Source of the DNA: Ectothiorhodospira shaposhnikovii
Lineage (GTDB): Bacteria > Pseudomonadota > Gammaproteobacteria > Ectothiorhodospirales > Ectothiorhodospiraceae
Assembly (NCBI RefSeq): GCF_016584105.1
Contig: NZ_NRSM01000002.1
Coordinates: 124,001 to 188,000 of the forward strand
Reading direction: 5' to 3'
DNA length: 64,000 nt
Shown: piece after piece, positions 47,786 through 56,718 of the stretch
Layout: each line of letters begins with the position of its first letter
How positions within the stretch are numbered: position 1 is the first letter of the stretch
The notes under the pieces: generated by a model
What the model was told of the DNA's origin: nothing
The model's database searches: none
Seen by the model: only the letters and a program-made list of their open reading frames with translations
Position numbers and translations under genes: made by a program

Positions 47786-48982
47786 CTATTCCTTGATCCT
47801 GCTTTCTGAAACCGGCCGCAAGGTCTCGTCAAAGCCCTTGCGGCCATCGTTCCTGCCACGGATGGCGGGATCAGTGTCTCCAGGCAATGACAGGTCGTCA
47901 TCGTCCTTTTTCAGGCTCTTCACCCCGCCACCAAAATGGATGCGCCATTCCAGATCGCCCCGTGAATCCGCCTTGGCCAGGGCCTCGGGCAACGTCACCT
48001 GCCCGGCCTTGTAGAGTTCGAACAGGGCCTGATCGAACGTCTGCATACCCACCGAAGCACCCTTTTCCATGACGCCCTTGATGGCATTGATCTCGCCCTT
48101 GCGAATCAGCTCGGCGATATAGGGGGTGTTCAACATCACCTCCACCGCCGGCAGACGGCTCCCATCCTTCCCCAGCAGCAGGCGCTGGGAGACGATACCC
48201 CGCAGATTCAGCGACAGATCCATGAGGATCTGCTGCTTGGATTCCGGGGGAAAGAAGTTGATGATGCGATCCAGGGCCTGATTGGCATTCACGGCATGCA
48301 GCGTGGACAGGGCCAGATGGCCGGTATCCGCATAGGCAATGGCGGCTTTCATGGTATTGAGATCCCGGACTTCACCGATCATGATCATGTCCGGGGCCTC
48401 GCGCATGGCCTCCCGCAGGGCATTGTCGTAGGACAGGGTATCCAGTCCCACTTCCCGCTGACCGATGATGGACTTCTTGTGGGTGAAGCTGTACTCGATG
48501 GGATCCTCAATGGTCAGGATATGACCGGCGGCCATGCCATTGCGGTAGTCGATCATTGAGGCCAGGGTGGTGGACTTGCCCGAGCCGGTGGCTCCCACCA
48601 CCAGAATCAGGCCGTTGTCATGCATCACCAGTTCCTTGAGCACCGGTGGCAGCATGAGTTGTTCGATCGTGGGAATCTCGCTCTTGATGAAGCGGATCAC
48701 CATGGAGACCTCACCCCTCTGCACATAGATATTCACCCGGAAACGGCCCAGCCCGTCCAGGGAAATCCCGAGATTCATCTCCTTGTCCCGTTCAAAAGTC
48801 TCGATCTGGCGCTCGTCCATGATGTCATAGGCCATCTCCTTGACGACCCCGGGCTGCAGCGGCTGACGACTGATGGGACGGATATCGCCTTCGATCTTCA
48901 CACAGGCGGAAGCACCCGTGGTAAAGAACAGGTCGGAGGCATTCTTCTGGGCCATCAGCTTCAGGTAAGGCTCGATCAACAT
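47786..48982 (-). CDS. PilT/PilU-family ATPase, second PilU-like paralogue
   Basis: 398 residues. Walker A GATGSGKSTT, Asp box ILTIEDPIEY, Walker B with APDMIMIGEVRD and the His box LSTLHAVNA are intact. It resembles PilU more than PilT (DLFFTTGASACVKIEGDI start, RFRVNIYVQRGEVSMVIR) but ends in an acidic tail of about 45 residues (DDDDLSLPGD, then a charged end). PilU accessory ATPases help PilT retract pili. It is 17 bp downstream of pilU on the same strand, so it is the third ATPase in the row. Confidence 0.9.
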   Translation of the reverse strand: MLIEPYLKLMAQKNASDLFFTTGASACVKIEGDIRPISRQPLQPGVVKEMAYDIMDERQIETFERDKEMNLGISLDGLGRFRVNIYVQRGEVSMVIRFIKSEIPTIEQLMLPPVLKELVMHDNGLILVVGATGSGKSTTLASMIDYRNGMAAGHILTIEDPIEYSFTHKKSIIGQREVGLDTLSYDNALREAMREAPDMIMIGEVRDLNTMKAAIAYADTGHLALSTLHAVNANQALDRIINFFPPESKQQILMDLSLNLRGIVSQRLLLGKDGSRLPAVEVMLNTPYIAELIRKGEINAIKGVMEKGASVGMQTFDQALFELYKAGQVTLPEALAKADSRGDLEWRIHFGGGVKSLKKDDDDLSLPGDTDPAIRGRNDGRKGFDETLRPVSESRIKE

Positions 48983-48999
48983 GGTCTTTCAGACCCCGG

Positions 49000-50166
49000 T
49001 CATTTGAGTAATCCGGATTCTTCCGGGGTTGCCTGCACTTCCAGGCCATCCGCCTCGTCCAGCAGGTTCTGACTGCGGGCACGCTTGCTGTCCAGCTTGA
49101 TACGAAGGCGCAGATCGTTGACGGAATCGGCGTTGCGCAGCGCATCCTCATAGCTGATCTTGCCGGACTCGAACAGCAGGAACAGGGCCTGATCGAAGGT
49201 CTGCATGCCAGCCTCGTTGGACTTGGCCATCAGCGCCTTCATCTCGTGGATCTCCCCCTTGAAGATCAGGTCCGACATCAGCGGACTGTTGATCATGATT
49301 TCCACTGCCGGTACGCGGCCCTTGCCGGTGGACAGGGGGATCAGGCGCTGGGACACCACCGCCTTGAGGTTCAGGGACAGGTCCATCAGTAATTGCTGAC
49401 GACGTTCCTCGGGGAAGAAGTTGATGATGCGATCCAGGGCCTGGTTGGTGCTGTTGGCGTGCAGGGTACTCAAACACAGGTGACCGGTCTCGGCGAAGGC
49501 AATGGCATAGTCCATGGTCTCGCGGTCCCGTATCTCGCCAATGAGAATCACGTCCGGGGCCTGGCGCAGGGTGTTCTTCAGGGCGATTTCATAGTTCTCC
49601 GTATCCACCCCCACCTCTCGCTGGGTTACCAGGCAATTGACATGGGAGTGAACAAACTCGATGGGGTCCTCGATGGTGACGATATGCCCGTAACTGTTAT
49701 GGTTACGATAACCCACCATGGCGGCCAGGGAAGTGGACTTGCCCGAGCCCGTCCCCCCCACGAAGATCACCAGACCGCGGCGGGTCATGGAGATGTCCTT
49801 GAGCTGCATGGGCAACCCCAGGTCCTCCAGGGCCGGTACCTCGGAGGTGATGACCCGCAACACCATGCCCGAGGACCCACGCTGGGTGAAGGCATTCACC
49901 CGAAACCGGGAAATTCCGGGCAGGCTGATGGCGAAGTTGCACTCCTGGGTGCGCTCGAACTCCGCCGCCTGACGGTCGTTCATGATGGAGCGGACCAGCA
50001 CCTGGGTATGGGACGGTGACAACGGCTGGTTGGTGATGGGCGTCATCCTGCCGTCGATCTTCATGGACGGCGGCGCACCCACGGTAATGAACAGGTCGGA
50101 GCCCTTCTTGCTCAGGAGGGTCCTGAGCAGATCGTGCATGAAACGTATGGCCTTGTCGCGATCCAT
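49000..50166 (-). CDS. pilU: Type IV pilus retraction ATPase PilU
   Basis: 388 residues. GSDLFITVGAPPSMKIDGRM, GGTGSGKSTS, HIVTIEDPIEFVHSH, APDVILIGEIRD and LHANSTNQALDRIINFF match PilU closely. It supports force-demanding pilus retraction together with PilT. It is 54 bp downstream of pilT. The C-terminal tail after residue ~345 is charged and variable. Confidence 0.95.
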   Translation of the reverse strand: MDRDKAIRFMHDLLRTLLSKKGSDLFITVGAPPSMKIDGRMTPITNQPLSPSHTQVLVRSIMNDRQAAEFERTQECNFAISLPGISRFRVNAFTQRGSSGMVLRVITSEVPALEDLGLPMQLKDISMTRRGLVIFVGGTGSGKSTSLAAMVGYRNHNSYGHIVTIEDPIEFVHSHVNCLVTQREVGVDTENYEIALKNTLRQAPDVILIGEIRDRETMDYAIAFAETGHLCLSTLHANSTNQALDRIINFFPEERRQQLLMDLSLNLKAVVSQRLIPLSTGKGRVPAVEIMINSPLMSDLIFKGEIHEMKALMAKSNEAGMQTFDQALFLLFESGKISYEDALRNADSVNDLRLRIKLDSKRARSQNLLDEADGLEVQATPEESGLLK

Positions 50167-50220
50167 GGAAAAGTGCCTCGTGCGATCAGTGGCAAATGGC
50201 TGGCGGCCAGCCGGTAAAGG

Positions 50221-51255
50221 CTACAGGCTGTCAGGGCTGGCCGCCTTGCGGCGGGCCTCTTCCTTGCTGATGAGGCCCCGCTGCAGGAGCTCCTTGAGAC
50301 TCTGGTCCAGGGTCTGCATGCCCACGCCCTGGCTGGTCTGAATGGCGGAGTACATCTGCGCGATCTTGTTCTCGCGAATGAGGTTGCGCACCGCCGGAGT
50401 ACCCAGCATGATCTCGTGGGCGGCACAGCGACCACCGCCGATCTTCTTCATCAGGGTCTGGGAGATGACCGCCCGCAGGGACTCGGACAGCATCGCCCGC
50501 ACCATGTCCTTTTCCGCGGCCGGGAAGACATCCACGATACGGTCGATGGTCTTGGCGGCGGAACTGGTGTGCAGGGTACCGAAGACCAGATGGCCGGTCT
50601 CCGCCGCCGTCAGGGCCAGACGGATGGTCTCCAGGTCACGCATTTCCCCCACCAGAATGGTGTCAGGGTCCTCGCGCAGCGCGGAGCGCAGGGCCTCATT
50701 GAAACCCAGGGTATCCCGGTGCACCTCGCGCTGGTTCACCAGACACTTCTTGGACTCGTGGACGAATTCGATGGGGTCTTCCACCGTGAGGATATGGCCG
50801 TACTCGGTCTCGTTCTTGTGATTGAGCATGGCCGCCAGGGTGGTGGACTTGCCGGAGCCGGTAGGCCCCGTGACCAGCACGATTCCCCGGGGATACTCGG
50901 AGATCTTCTCGAAGATCTTGGGACAACCCAGCTCCTCCAGGGTGAGGATCTTGGTGGGGATGGTGCGAAACACGGCCCCGGCGCCCCGGTTATGATTGAA
51001 GGCATTGACACGAAAGCGGGCCAGACCGGGGATCTCGAACGAAAAGTCGGTCTCCAGAAACTCCTCGAAATCCTTGCGCTGCTTGTCGTTCATGATGTCA
51101 TACACCATGCCGTGAACCTGCTTGTGCTCCATCGCGGGAACATTGATGCGGCGAACATCGCCATCCACGCGGATCATGGGCGGCAGACCCGATGACAAGT
51201 GCAGGTCGGAAGCGCCATTCTTGACGCTGAACGCCAGCAGTTGGGTGATATCCAT
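50221..51255 (-). CDS. pilT: Type IV pilus retraction ATPase PilT
   Basis: 344 residues from ATG 51255, with AAGGGGG just upstream; the frame is open to 51396 but the extra residues overlap yggS and are not family-like. The start MDITQLLAFSVKNGASDLHL is standard. GPTGSGKSTTLAAML (Walker A), LTVEDPIEFVHE (Asp box), DTILVGEMRDLET (Walker B) and GTLHTSSA (His box) are intact, and the GVGMQTLDQSL end element is present. It retracts pili. Divergent from yggS. Confidence 0.97.
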   Translation of the reverse strand: MDITQLLAFSVKNGASDLHLSSGLPPMIRVDGDVRRINVPAMEHKQVHGMVYDIMNDKQRKDFEEFLETDFSFEIPGLARFRVNAFNHNRGAGAVFRTIPTKILTLEELGCPKIFEKISEYPRGIVLVTGPTGSGKSTTLAAMLNHKNETEYGHILTVEDPIEFVHESKKCLVNQREVHRDTLGFNEALRSALREDPDTILVGEMRDLETIRLALTAAETGHLVFGTLHTSSAAKTIDRIVDVFPAAEKDMVRAMLSESLRAVISQTLMKKIGGGRCAAHEIMLGTPAVRNLIRENKIAQMYSAIQTSQGVGMQTLDQSLKELLQRGLISKEEARRKAASPDSL

Positions 51256-51385
51256 CCAGCCCCCTTGTATTGGATTCAAGACCCTGTCTTGCATGGAATG
51301 CGCGGGATTCGGCCTCGGCCTTCCGGAGACAGGCACGCACGGCGCAACAGGTGACGCATTTTGCTTGCGAATATAGCATAGCCGC

Positions 51386-52072
51386 ATGAACGACATTTGC
51401 GAACGAATTCAGGCCATGCATCGCCGCATCCAGACAGCCGCGGAGCGGTTCGGGAGACCCGCCGCGGACATTGAGTTGCTGGCGGTGAGCAAAACTCACC
51501 CGGCCCAGGTGGTCGCCACGGCGCTGGACTGCGGGCAACGGGCCTACGGTGAAAATTATGTCTCCGAACTGACGGACAAGGCCCGCGCCCTGGCAGGCCG
51601 GGGGGTGACCTGGCATTTCATCGGCCCGGTCCAGGGCAACAAGACCCGGCCCATCGCGGAAACCGCCCAGTGGGTCCACTCCGTGGACCGGGAGCGGATC
51701 GCCCGGCGCCTCAGCGATCAACGCCCCGAGTCACTCCCCCCGCTGCAGGTCTGCATCCAGGTGAACGTCAGCGGCGAGGCCACCAAGTCCGGCATCGACA
51801 TGGAGGCCCTGCCGGCGCTGGCCGAGACGGTGGCCGCCCTGCCCCGCCTGCGGCTACGCGGCCTGATGGCCATCCCCGCCCCCAGCGATGACTTCGACAC
51901 CCAGCGCCGGGCATTTGCCCGCTTGCGACAGGCCCGGGAAGACCTGATACGACGTGGCCACACCCTGGATACGCTGTCCATGGGAATGAGTGACGACCTG
52001 GAGGCCGCCATTGCCGAAGGCGCCACGCTGGTGCGCGTGGGAACGGCGATCTTCGGCGGCCGTTCGGGTTAA
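51386..52072 (+). CDS. yggS: PLP homeostasis protein YggS
   Basis: 228 residues. IELLAVSKTHPAQVV carries the PLP Lys, ENYVSELTDKA, WHFIGPVQGNKTRPI and MGMSDDLEAAIAEGATLVRVG with phosphate-binding end GTAIFG complete the barrel signature. It binds PLP and balances vitamin B6 and amino acid pools. First of yggS-proC-yggT-yggU, divergent from pilT. Confidence 0.96.
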   Translation: MNDICERIQAMHRRIQTAAERFGRPAADIELLAVSKTHPAQVVATALDCGQRAYGENYVSELTDKARALAGRGVTWHFIGPVQGNKTRPIAETAQWVHSVDRERIARRLSDQRPESLPPLQVCIQVNVSGEATKSGIDMEALPALAETVAALPRLRLRGLMAIPAPSDDFDTQRRAFARLRQAREDLIRRGHTLDTLSMGMSDDLEAAIAEGATLVRVGTAIFGGRSG

Positions 52073-52109
52073 CATTGCCTCACACCCATCCCGCAGACCA
52101 AAGAAACTG

Positions 52110-52937
52110 ATGAACGAGAACATCGCCTTTATCGGGGCCGGCAACATGGCCCGCAGCCTGATCGGCGGACTGGTGGCGGACGGCTGGAGCCCCAGCACAC
52201 TATGGGCAGCCGATCCCAACGAGGATCAGCGCGCCCTCGTCAGCCGACACTGGCCGGCCATCCACGTCACGGACGCCAATGCCGAGGCCATCGCCCACTG
52301 CGAAGTGCTGGTGCTGGCGGTCAAGCCCCAGGTCATGGCCGAGGTGACCCGGGCCATTGCCCCTCAGGTTCAGGCCCGCAAACCGTTGGTGGTCTCCATT
52401 GCAGCCGGTGTGCGCAGCGAGGATATCGAACGCTGGCTGGGCGGCGACCTGGCCGTGGTTCGCTGCATGCCCAACACCCCGGCGCTGGTGGGCTGCGGTG
52501 CCACCGGGCTGTCGGCCAACCCCCGCGTGGATGCCCGGCAGCGGGATCTGGCGGAATCGCTGCTGCGTGCCGTGGGCATGACCGTATGGCTGGAGAATGA
52601 AGCCCAGCTGGATGCCGTCACCGCCCTTTCCGGCAGTGGACCGGCCTATTGCTTTCTGTTCATCGAGGCCCTGGAAGACGCCGGCACCGCCCTGGGCTTG
52701 CCCCGGGAAACGGCTCGCCTGCTGGCCCTGCAAACTGCCTTCGGCGCCGCCAAACTGGCGCTGGAATCCGATGAGGACGCCGCCACCCTGCGCGCCCGGG
52801 TGACATCCAGGGGAGGCACCACAGAACAGGCCTTGGCGGCGCTGGAGGCCGGCGGACTGCGGGAACTCATGCAACGCGCCCTCACCGCCGCCCGGGACCG
52901 TTCCCACGAACTGGCCGACCAGCTGGGTCGGGACTGA
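52110..52937 (+). CDS. proC: Pyrroline-5-carboxylate reductase
   Basis: 275 residues from ATG 52110. NIAFIGAGNMARSLIGGL is the NAD(P) Rossmann loop; VKPQVMAEV, RCMPNTPALVG and ALSGSGPAYCFLFIEAL with TSRGGTTEQAL form the substrate pocket. It makes proline from pyrroline-5-carboxylate. An upstream open stretch to 51990 overlaps yggS and was rejected. Confidence 0.96.
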   Translation: MNENIAFIGAGNMARSLIGGLVADGWSPSTLWAADPNEDQRALVSRHWPAIHVTDANAEAIAHCEVLVLAVKPQVMAEVTRAIAPQVQARKPLVVSIAAGVRSEDIERWLGGDLAVVRCMPNTPALVGCGATGLSANPRVDARQRDLAESLLRAVGMTVWLENEAQLDAVTALSGSGPAYCFLFIEALEDAGTALGLPRETARLLALQTAFGAAKLALESDEDAATLRARVTSRGGTTEQALAALEAGGLRELMQRALTAARDRSHELADQLGRD

Positions 52938-52946
52938 GGATCATCC

Positions 52947-53498
52947 ATGTCACACGCCTTTCAAAACGCCGCCGTCTTTCTGATCGGCACCCTGTTCAGC
53001 CTCTACATCCTGGCCCTGATGCTGCGCACCCTGCTGGCACTGTCACGGGCGGATTTCTACAATCCCATCTCCCAGTTCCTGGTGACCATCACCAATCCGC
53101 CACTGCGCATCCTGCGCCGGTTCATCCCCCCCATCGGCCCGGTGGACAGTGCGGCCCTGGTGCTGATCCTGGCCCTGAAAATGCTGGAACTGTTCATCGT
53201 CGGCGTCATCCTCGGCGTGATGATTCATCCTCTCACCCTGTTCATTGCCAGTATTCTGGCCATCGTGCGGCTGGTGATCTGGATCTACATCATCAGCATC
53301 ATCATCCAGGCGGTGATGAGCTGGTTCCAGGCCGGCGGCATGAGTCAGAACCCGGTGGCTGGCCTGGTCTACAGCCTGAACCGTCCCCTGCTCAACCCCA
53401 TCCGCAAGGTGATGCCGCAAACGGGCATGGTGGATCTTTCCCCCCTGGTAGCCATCATCGGCCTGAACGTACTGCTGATTTTCATCAGTGCACTCTGA
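52947..53498 (+). CDS. yggT: YggT family membrane protein
   Basis: 183 residues with four hydrophobic segments in two repeats. Each repeat carries a YGGT-type element: FYNPISQFLVTITNPPLRILRR-like in the first half and NPVAGLVYSLNRPLLNPIR in the second. Function is unknown, possibly in membrane organisation or osmotic adaptation. It starts 9 bp after proC. Confidence 0.92.
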   Translation: MSHAFQNAAVFLIGTLFSLYILALMLRTLLALSRADFYNPISQFLVTITNPPLRILRRFIPPIGPVDSAALVLILALKMLELFIVGVILGVMIHPLTLFIASILAIVRLVIWIYIISIIIQAVMSWFQAGGMSQNPVAGLVYSLNRPLLNPIRKVMPQTGMVDLSPLVAIIGLNVLLIFISAL

Positions 53499-53814
53499 AG
53501 ACGCAGGCAACGATCGCTGGTGGCATTGGCGACACGACACCCTGGTGCTGCGGCTGAGGCTGCAGCCCCGGGCATCCAGGGAAAAGCTGGGGGAACCCCT
53601 GGGTGACCGGCTCAAGGTCTACGTCACCGCCCCGCCGGTGGAGGGGGCCGCCAACGAGCGGCTGCTGAAGCTGATCGCCCGCCACTGCGGCGTGGCCCGG
53701 TCCCGGGTCATGCTGGAGGCAGGCGCGACGAGCCGGGAAAAGACCGTCGCCGTGGATACCCCCGGGCGCCTGCCGCCACCGCTGGATGTCTGTCGCCCCC
53801 CGGTTACCAGGTAA
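53488..53814 (+). CDS. yggU: DUF167 (YggU) family protein
   Basis: 108 residues from GTG 53488, overlapping yggT by 11 bp. LRLRLQPRASREKLGE, VYVTAPPVEGAANERLLKLIA and the GATSREK strand are the DUF167 signature. Function is unknown. The 3' end overlaps the convergent TauE/SafE gene by 11 bp. Confidence 0.88.
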   Translation: MHSEDAGNDRWWHWRHDTLVLRLRLQPRASREKLGEPLGDRLKVYVTAPPVEGAANERLLKLIARHCGVARSRVMLEAGATSREKTVAVDTPGRLPPPLDVCRPPVTR

Positions 53815-54481
53815 CCAGCAGCATGTAGACCCCGTAACCGGCCACGGCCGCCCCCGCCAGCCCCCGCACCCAGGCCTTTTGCACCAGCGTCGCCAGACGG
53901 GCCGCAAACACACCCATCAACAAAAGGTTGGGCAGGGTGCCCACGCCAAAGGCCAGCATCAGGGCCGCCCCCTGGGCGGCGCCACCGGCGGCCAGGGACC
54001 AGAACAGCACGCTGTAGACCAGACCGCAAGGCAGCCAGCCCCAGACCAGCCCCAGGCCCAGGGCCTGAGCCGGGGAACGCACCGGCATCACCCGTCGCCC
54101 CAGGGGTTCCAGTCGCCGCCATAGCAGGCCGCCGGCCCGCTCCAGGTACACCAGCCCGTGCCACCAACCGGCGAGATACAACCCCAGCGCGATCATGAAC
54201 AGACCCGCCAGGACCTGCAGCACCTGCTGGGCCTGGTTCACGTCGGCAAGGTGAGCAGCAAACCAGCCCACGCCGCCGGCCAGGGCACCGGCCAAGGTAT
54301 AGCTTGTCATCCGCCCCAGGTTATAGGCCAGCAAAAAGGCTGCGGGCCGGGTCCGCCCACCGGGCGCTGGACCACGAATCCCCAGGGTGAGCGCGCCCAC
54401 GATGCCGCCGCACATCCCCATGCAATGCACCCCGCCCAGCAGGCCGATGACAAAGGCGGCAAGCAGTGTCCCTGGCTCCAT
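53804..54481 (-). CDS. Sulfite exporter TauE/SafE-like membrane protein
   Basis: 225 residues with about six membrane segments. The N-terminal motif GGVHCMGMCGGIVGAL (Cys-x-Gly-Met-Cys-Gly-Gly) is that of the subgroup often found by cytochrome oxidase or copper genes, related to DsbD-like transmembrane proteins. The name is inherited from the family; metal or thiol transport is as likely as sulfite. RRVMP separates two halves. It starts 6 bp after the yrfG stop. Confidence 0.75.
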   Translation of the reverse strand: MEPGTLLAAFVIGLLGGVHCMGMCGGIVGALTLGIRGPAPGGRTRPAAFLLAYNLGRMTSYTLAGALAGGVGWFAAHLADVNQAQQVLQVLAGLFMIALGLYLAGWWHGLVYLERAGGLLWRRLEPLGRRVMPVRSPAQALGLGLVWGWLPCGLVYSVLFWSLAAGGAAQGAALMLAFGVGTLPNLLLMGVFAARLATLVQKAWVRGLAGAAVAGYGVYMLLVTW

Positions 54482-54487
54482 GACACC

Positions 54488-55165
54488 CTACTCCGGCATC
54501 AGGTCACGAAAATCCCGGATGGCGGCGAATTCCCCGGTATCCACCTCCGCGGCCCGCGTATCAGGACGACGTACCGCCCGCAGGTGGGCAATCCCATGGC
54601 GCTCGGCGGATCTGAGGACATCCAGGTTGTCGTCCACGAACAGGGTACGACGGGGATCAAAGGGTTCCCGCCCCTGCAGGCAATCCCAGAAACGGGAGTC
54701 CTCCTTGGGGCGTCCCAGCTCGTGGGCGCAGACCACACGATGAAAATGCCCTTCCAGGGCGGTCAGGGTCAGTTTCAGATCCAGTCCGCCCCGGTGGGCA
54801 TTGGTCACCAGCACCAGCCGCCGTCCCAGACGCCGCACGGCGGCCAGAAAATCCGGCACATGCTCGTGGACGGCGATCAGATGGGCCATTTCCCGCTTCA
54901 GGGCAATGATGTCCATGTCCAGCTCCTGCCGCCAGTAATCCAGACAGTACCAGTCAAGGGTGCCGCGGACACCGGCATAGCGGGCCATCAGCTCGGACCT
55001 TGCCTGGGCGGGGTCAAGCCCACGGGCCTCCCCATAACGCCGGGGCAGGTATTCCAGCCAGAAATGATTGTCGAAATGCAGATCCAGCAGCGTTCCGTCC
55101 ATGTCCAGGAAAACGCTGTCCACCGACGCCCACGGCAGGGGAGCGGCTGAAGGTGATGTACTCAT
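54488..55165 (-). CDS. yrfG: HAD-superfamily GMP/IMP nucleotidase YrfG
   Basis: 225 residues from ATG 55165. VDSVFLDMDGTLLDLHFDNHFW has the nucleophile Asp, LVTNAHRGGLDLKL motif II, and FVDDNLDVLRSAE motif IV. The FDNHFWLEYLPRRY segment is characteristic of YrfG. It hydrolyses GMP and IMP. The frame is open to 55204. Divergent from nudE. Confidence 0.88.
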   Translation of the reverse strand: MSTSPSAAPLPWASVDSVFLDMDGTLLDLHFDNHFWLEYLPRRYGEARGLDPAQARSELMARYAGVRGTLDWYCLDYWRQELDMDIIALKREMAHLIAVHEHVPDFLAAVRRLGRRLVLVTNAHRGGLDLKLTLTALEGHFHRVVCAHELGRPKEDSRFWDCLQGREPFDPRRTLFVDDNLDVLRSAERHGIAHLRAVRRPDTRAAEVDTGEFAAIRDFRDLMPE

Positions 55166-55345
55166 GATGCCTCGATGTCCATCGTGTCTGAAACAACCTG
55201 ACATTGGGTGATTCTTCCCAAGCCGGACTTAGATAGTACAATCCCCAGGATATCCCGTTCCCGACGGAGGGCGACAGCATGCCGATCCACCCCCGCCAAC
55301 CCCGGCTCGCCCGATCCCCGAGTCTGCCCAGCCGGTATTGTCGTC

Positions 55346-55888
55346 ATGCCTGAAAAACCCAGCATCCTCACCCGCCGCACCGTGGCCCGCAGCCGACTCT
55401 TCCACGTGGAGGAAATGGAACTGCTGTTCGCCAATGGCGCCCGGCGCTGCTTTGAGCGGCTGGTGGGCTCCGGCCATGGGGCGGTGCTGATCGTGCCCAT
55501 GCTGGACCCGGACACGGTACTGATGATCCGTGAATATGCCGCTGGCACCCAACGCTATGAACTGGCCTTGCCCAAGGGGCTGGTGGAACCGGGAGAGGAC
55601 CTGCTCGACGCCGCCAATCGGGAGATCATGGAGGAAGTGGGCCATGGCGCCCATCGACTTACCCACCTGACGTCCTTCAGCATTGCACCGGGCTACCTGA
55701 GCCACACCACCCACATCATCCTGGCTCAGGATCTCTATCCGGAACGCCGGCCGGGAGATGAACCCGAGGATATCGAAGTCGTGCCCTGGCGCCTGAGCGA
55801 TCTGGATAGTCTCATCGGCCAGGAAGACTGCACCGAAGCCCGTTCCATCGCCGCCCTGTACCTGGTGCGCGACCGACTCAAGAGATAA
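55346..55888 (+). CDS. nudE: ADP compounds hydrolase NudE
   Basis: 180 residues from ATG 55346. The Nudix box GLVEPGEDLLDAANREIMEEVG is intact (G-x5-E-x7-RE-x2-EE-x-G). FERLVGSGHGAVLIVPML and the C-terminal SIAALYLVRDRL fit NudE. It hydrolyses ADP-ribose, Ap3A and NADH. The frame is open to 55208 but the earlier residues are not family-like. It is 3 bp from cysQ. Confidence 0.9.
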   Translation: MPEKPSILTRRTVARSRLFHVEEMELLFANGARRCFERLVGSGHGAVLIVPMLDPDTVLMIREYAAGTQRYELALPKGLVEPGEDLLDAANREIMEEVGHGAHRLTHLTSFSIAPGYLSHTTHIILAQDLYPERRPGDEPEDIEVVPWRLSDLDSLIGQEDCTEARSIAALYLVRDRLKR

Positions 55889-55891
55889 GCC

Positions 55892-56707
55892 ATGTCCCTG
55901 GATGACCTGAACCTGGAATACCTGCTCATCAATGCCTGCCGCATCGCCCGGGAAGCGGGCGACCGCATCATGGAGATCTACGACGAAGGGTTCCAGGTGG
56001 AGCAGAAGTCCGACCGCACCCCCCTGACCGCCGCCGACACGGCCGCCCATCACCACATCGTCACCGGCCTGCGGGAGCTGAATCCCGCGCTGCCCATCCT
56101 GTCGGAGGAATCGGACCGGATTCCCTTCTCCGAGCGCACCCACTGGCAGACCTACTGGCTGGTGGACCCGCTGGACGGCACCCGGGAGTTCATCAAGCGC
56201 AACGGCGAGTTCACCGTGAACATCGCCCTGATCCACGACCATGAACCTGTCCTCGGCGTGGTGGCTGCGCCGGCCCTGGACCGGCTTTACAGCGCCGCCC
56301 GGGGCCTGGGGGCCCATCGCCATGAACCGGCGGCGGCCGTGGGAGAACGGATCGAGGTCAACCGGGACCGGCGTACAAAGCCCATCATCGCCGGCAGCCG
56401 TTCCCACGGGACCGAGCGCATGCAGCAATTCCTGGAACGGGTGGGCGATCATGCACTCATCAGCATGGGCAGTTCGCTCAAGTTCTGCCTGGTGGCGGAA
56501 GGCAAGGCCGATCTCTATCCCCGGCTGGGCCCCACCAGCGAGTGGGACACGGCCGCAGCCCAATGCGTGGTCTGCGAGGCCGGCGGGGTGGTGACGGATC
56601 TGGGACTGAGCCCCCTGCGCTACAACACCCATGACGGGATACTGAACCCGGAATTCCTGGTCATCGCCGATCCGACACGGGGCTGGGAAAGATATCTTCC
56701 GGACTGA
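55892..56707 (+). CDS. cysQ: 3'(2'),5'-bisphosphate nucleotidase CysQ
   Basis: 271 residues. SEESDRIPFSER, LVDPLDGTREFIKRNGEFTV (DPxDGT metal site) and SEWDTAAAQCVVCEAGG are the inositol-monophosphatase-fold signatures of CysQ. It dephosphorylates PAP/PAPS formed in sulfate assimilation. nudE-cysQ pairing is conserved in gammaproteobacteria. Confidence 0.95.
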   Translation: MSLDDLNLEYLLINACRIAREAGDRIMEIYDEGFQVEQKSDRTPLTAADTAAHHHIVTGLRELNPALPILSEESDRIPFSERTHWQTYWLVDPLDGTREFIKRNGEFTVNIALIHDHEPVLGVVAAPALDRLYSAARGLGAHRHEPAAAVGERIEVNRDRRTKPIIAGSRSHGTERMQQFLERVGDHALISMGSSLKFCLVAEGKADLYPRLGPTSEWDTAAAQCVVCEAGGVVTDLGLSPLRYNTHDGILNPEFLVIADPTRGWERYLPD

Positions 56708-56718
56708 GCGGCCCGCCC

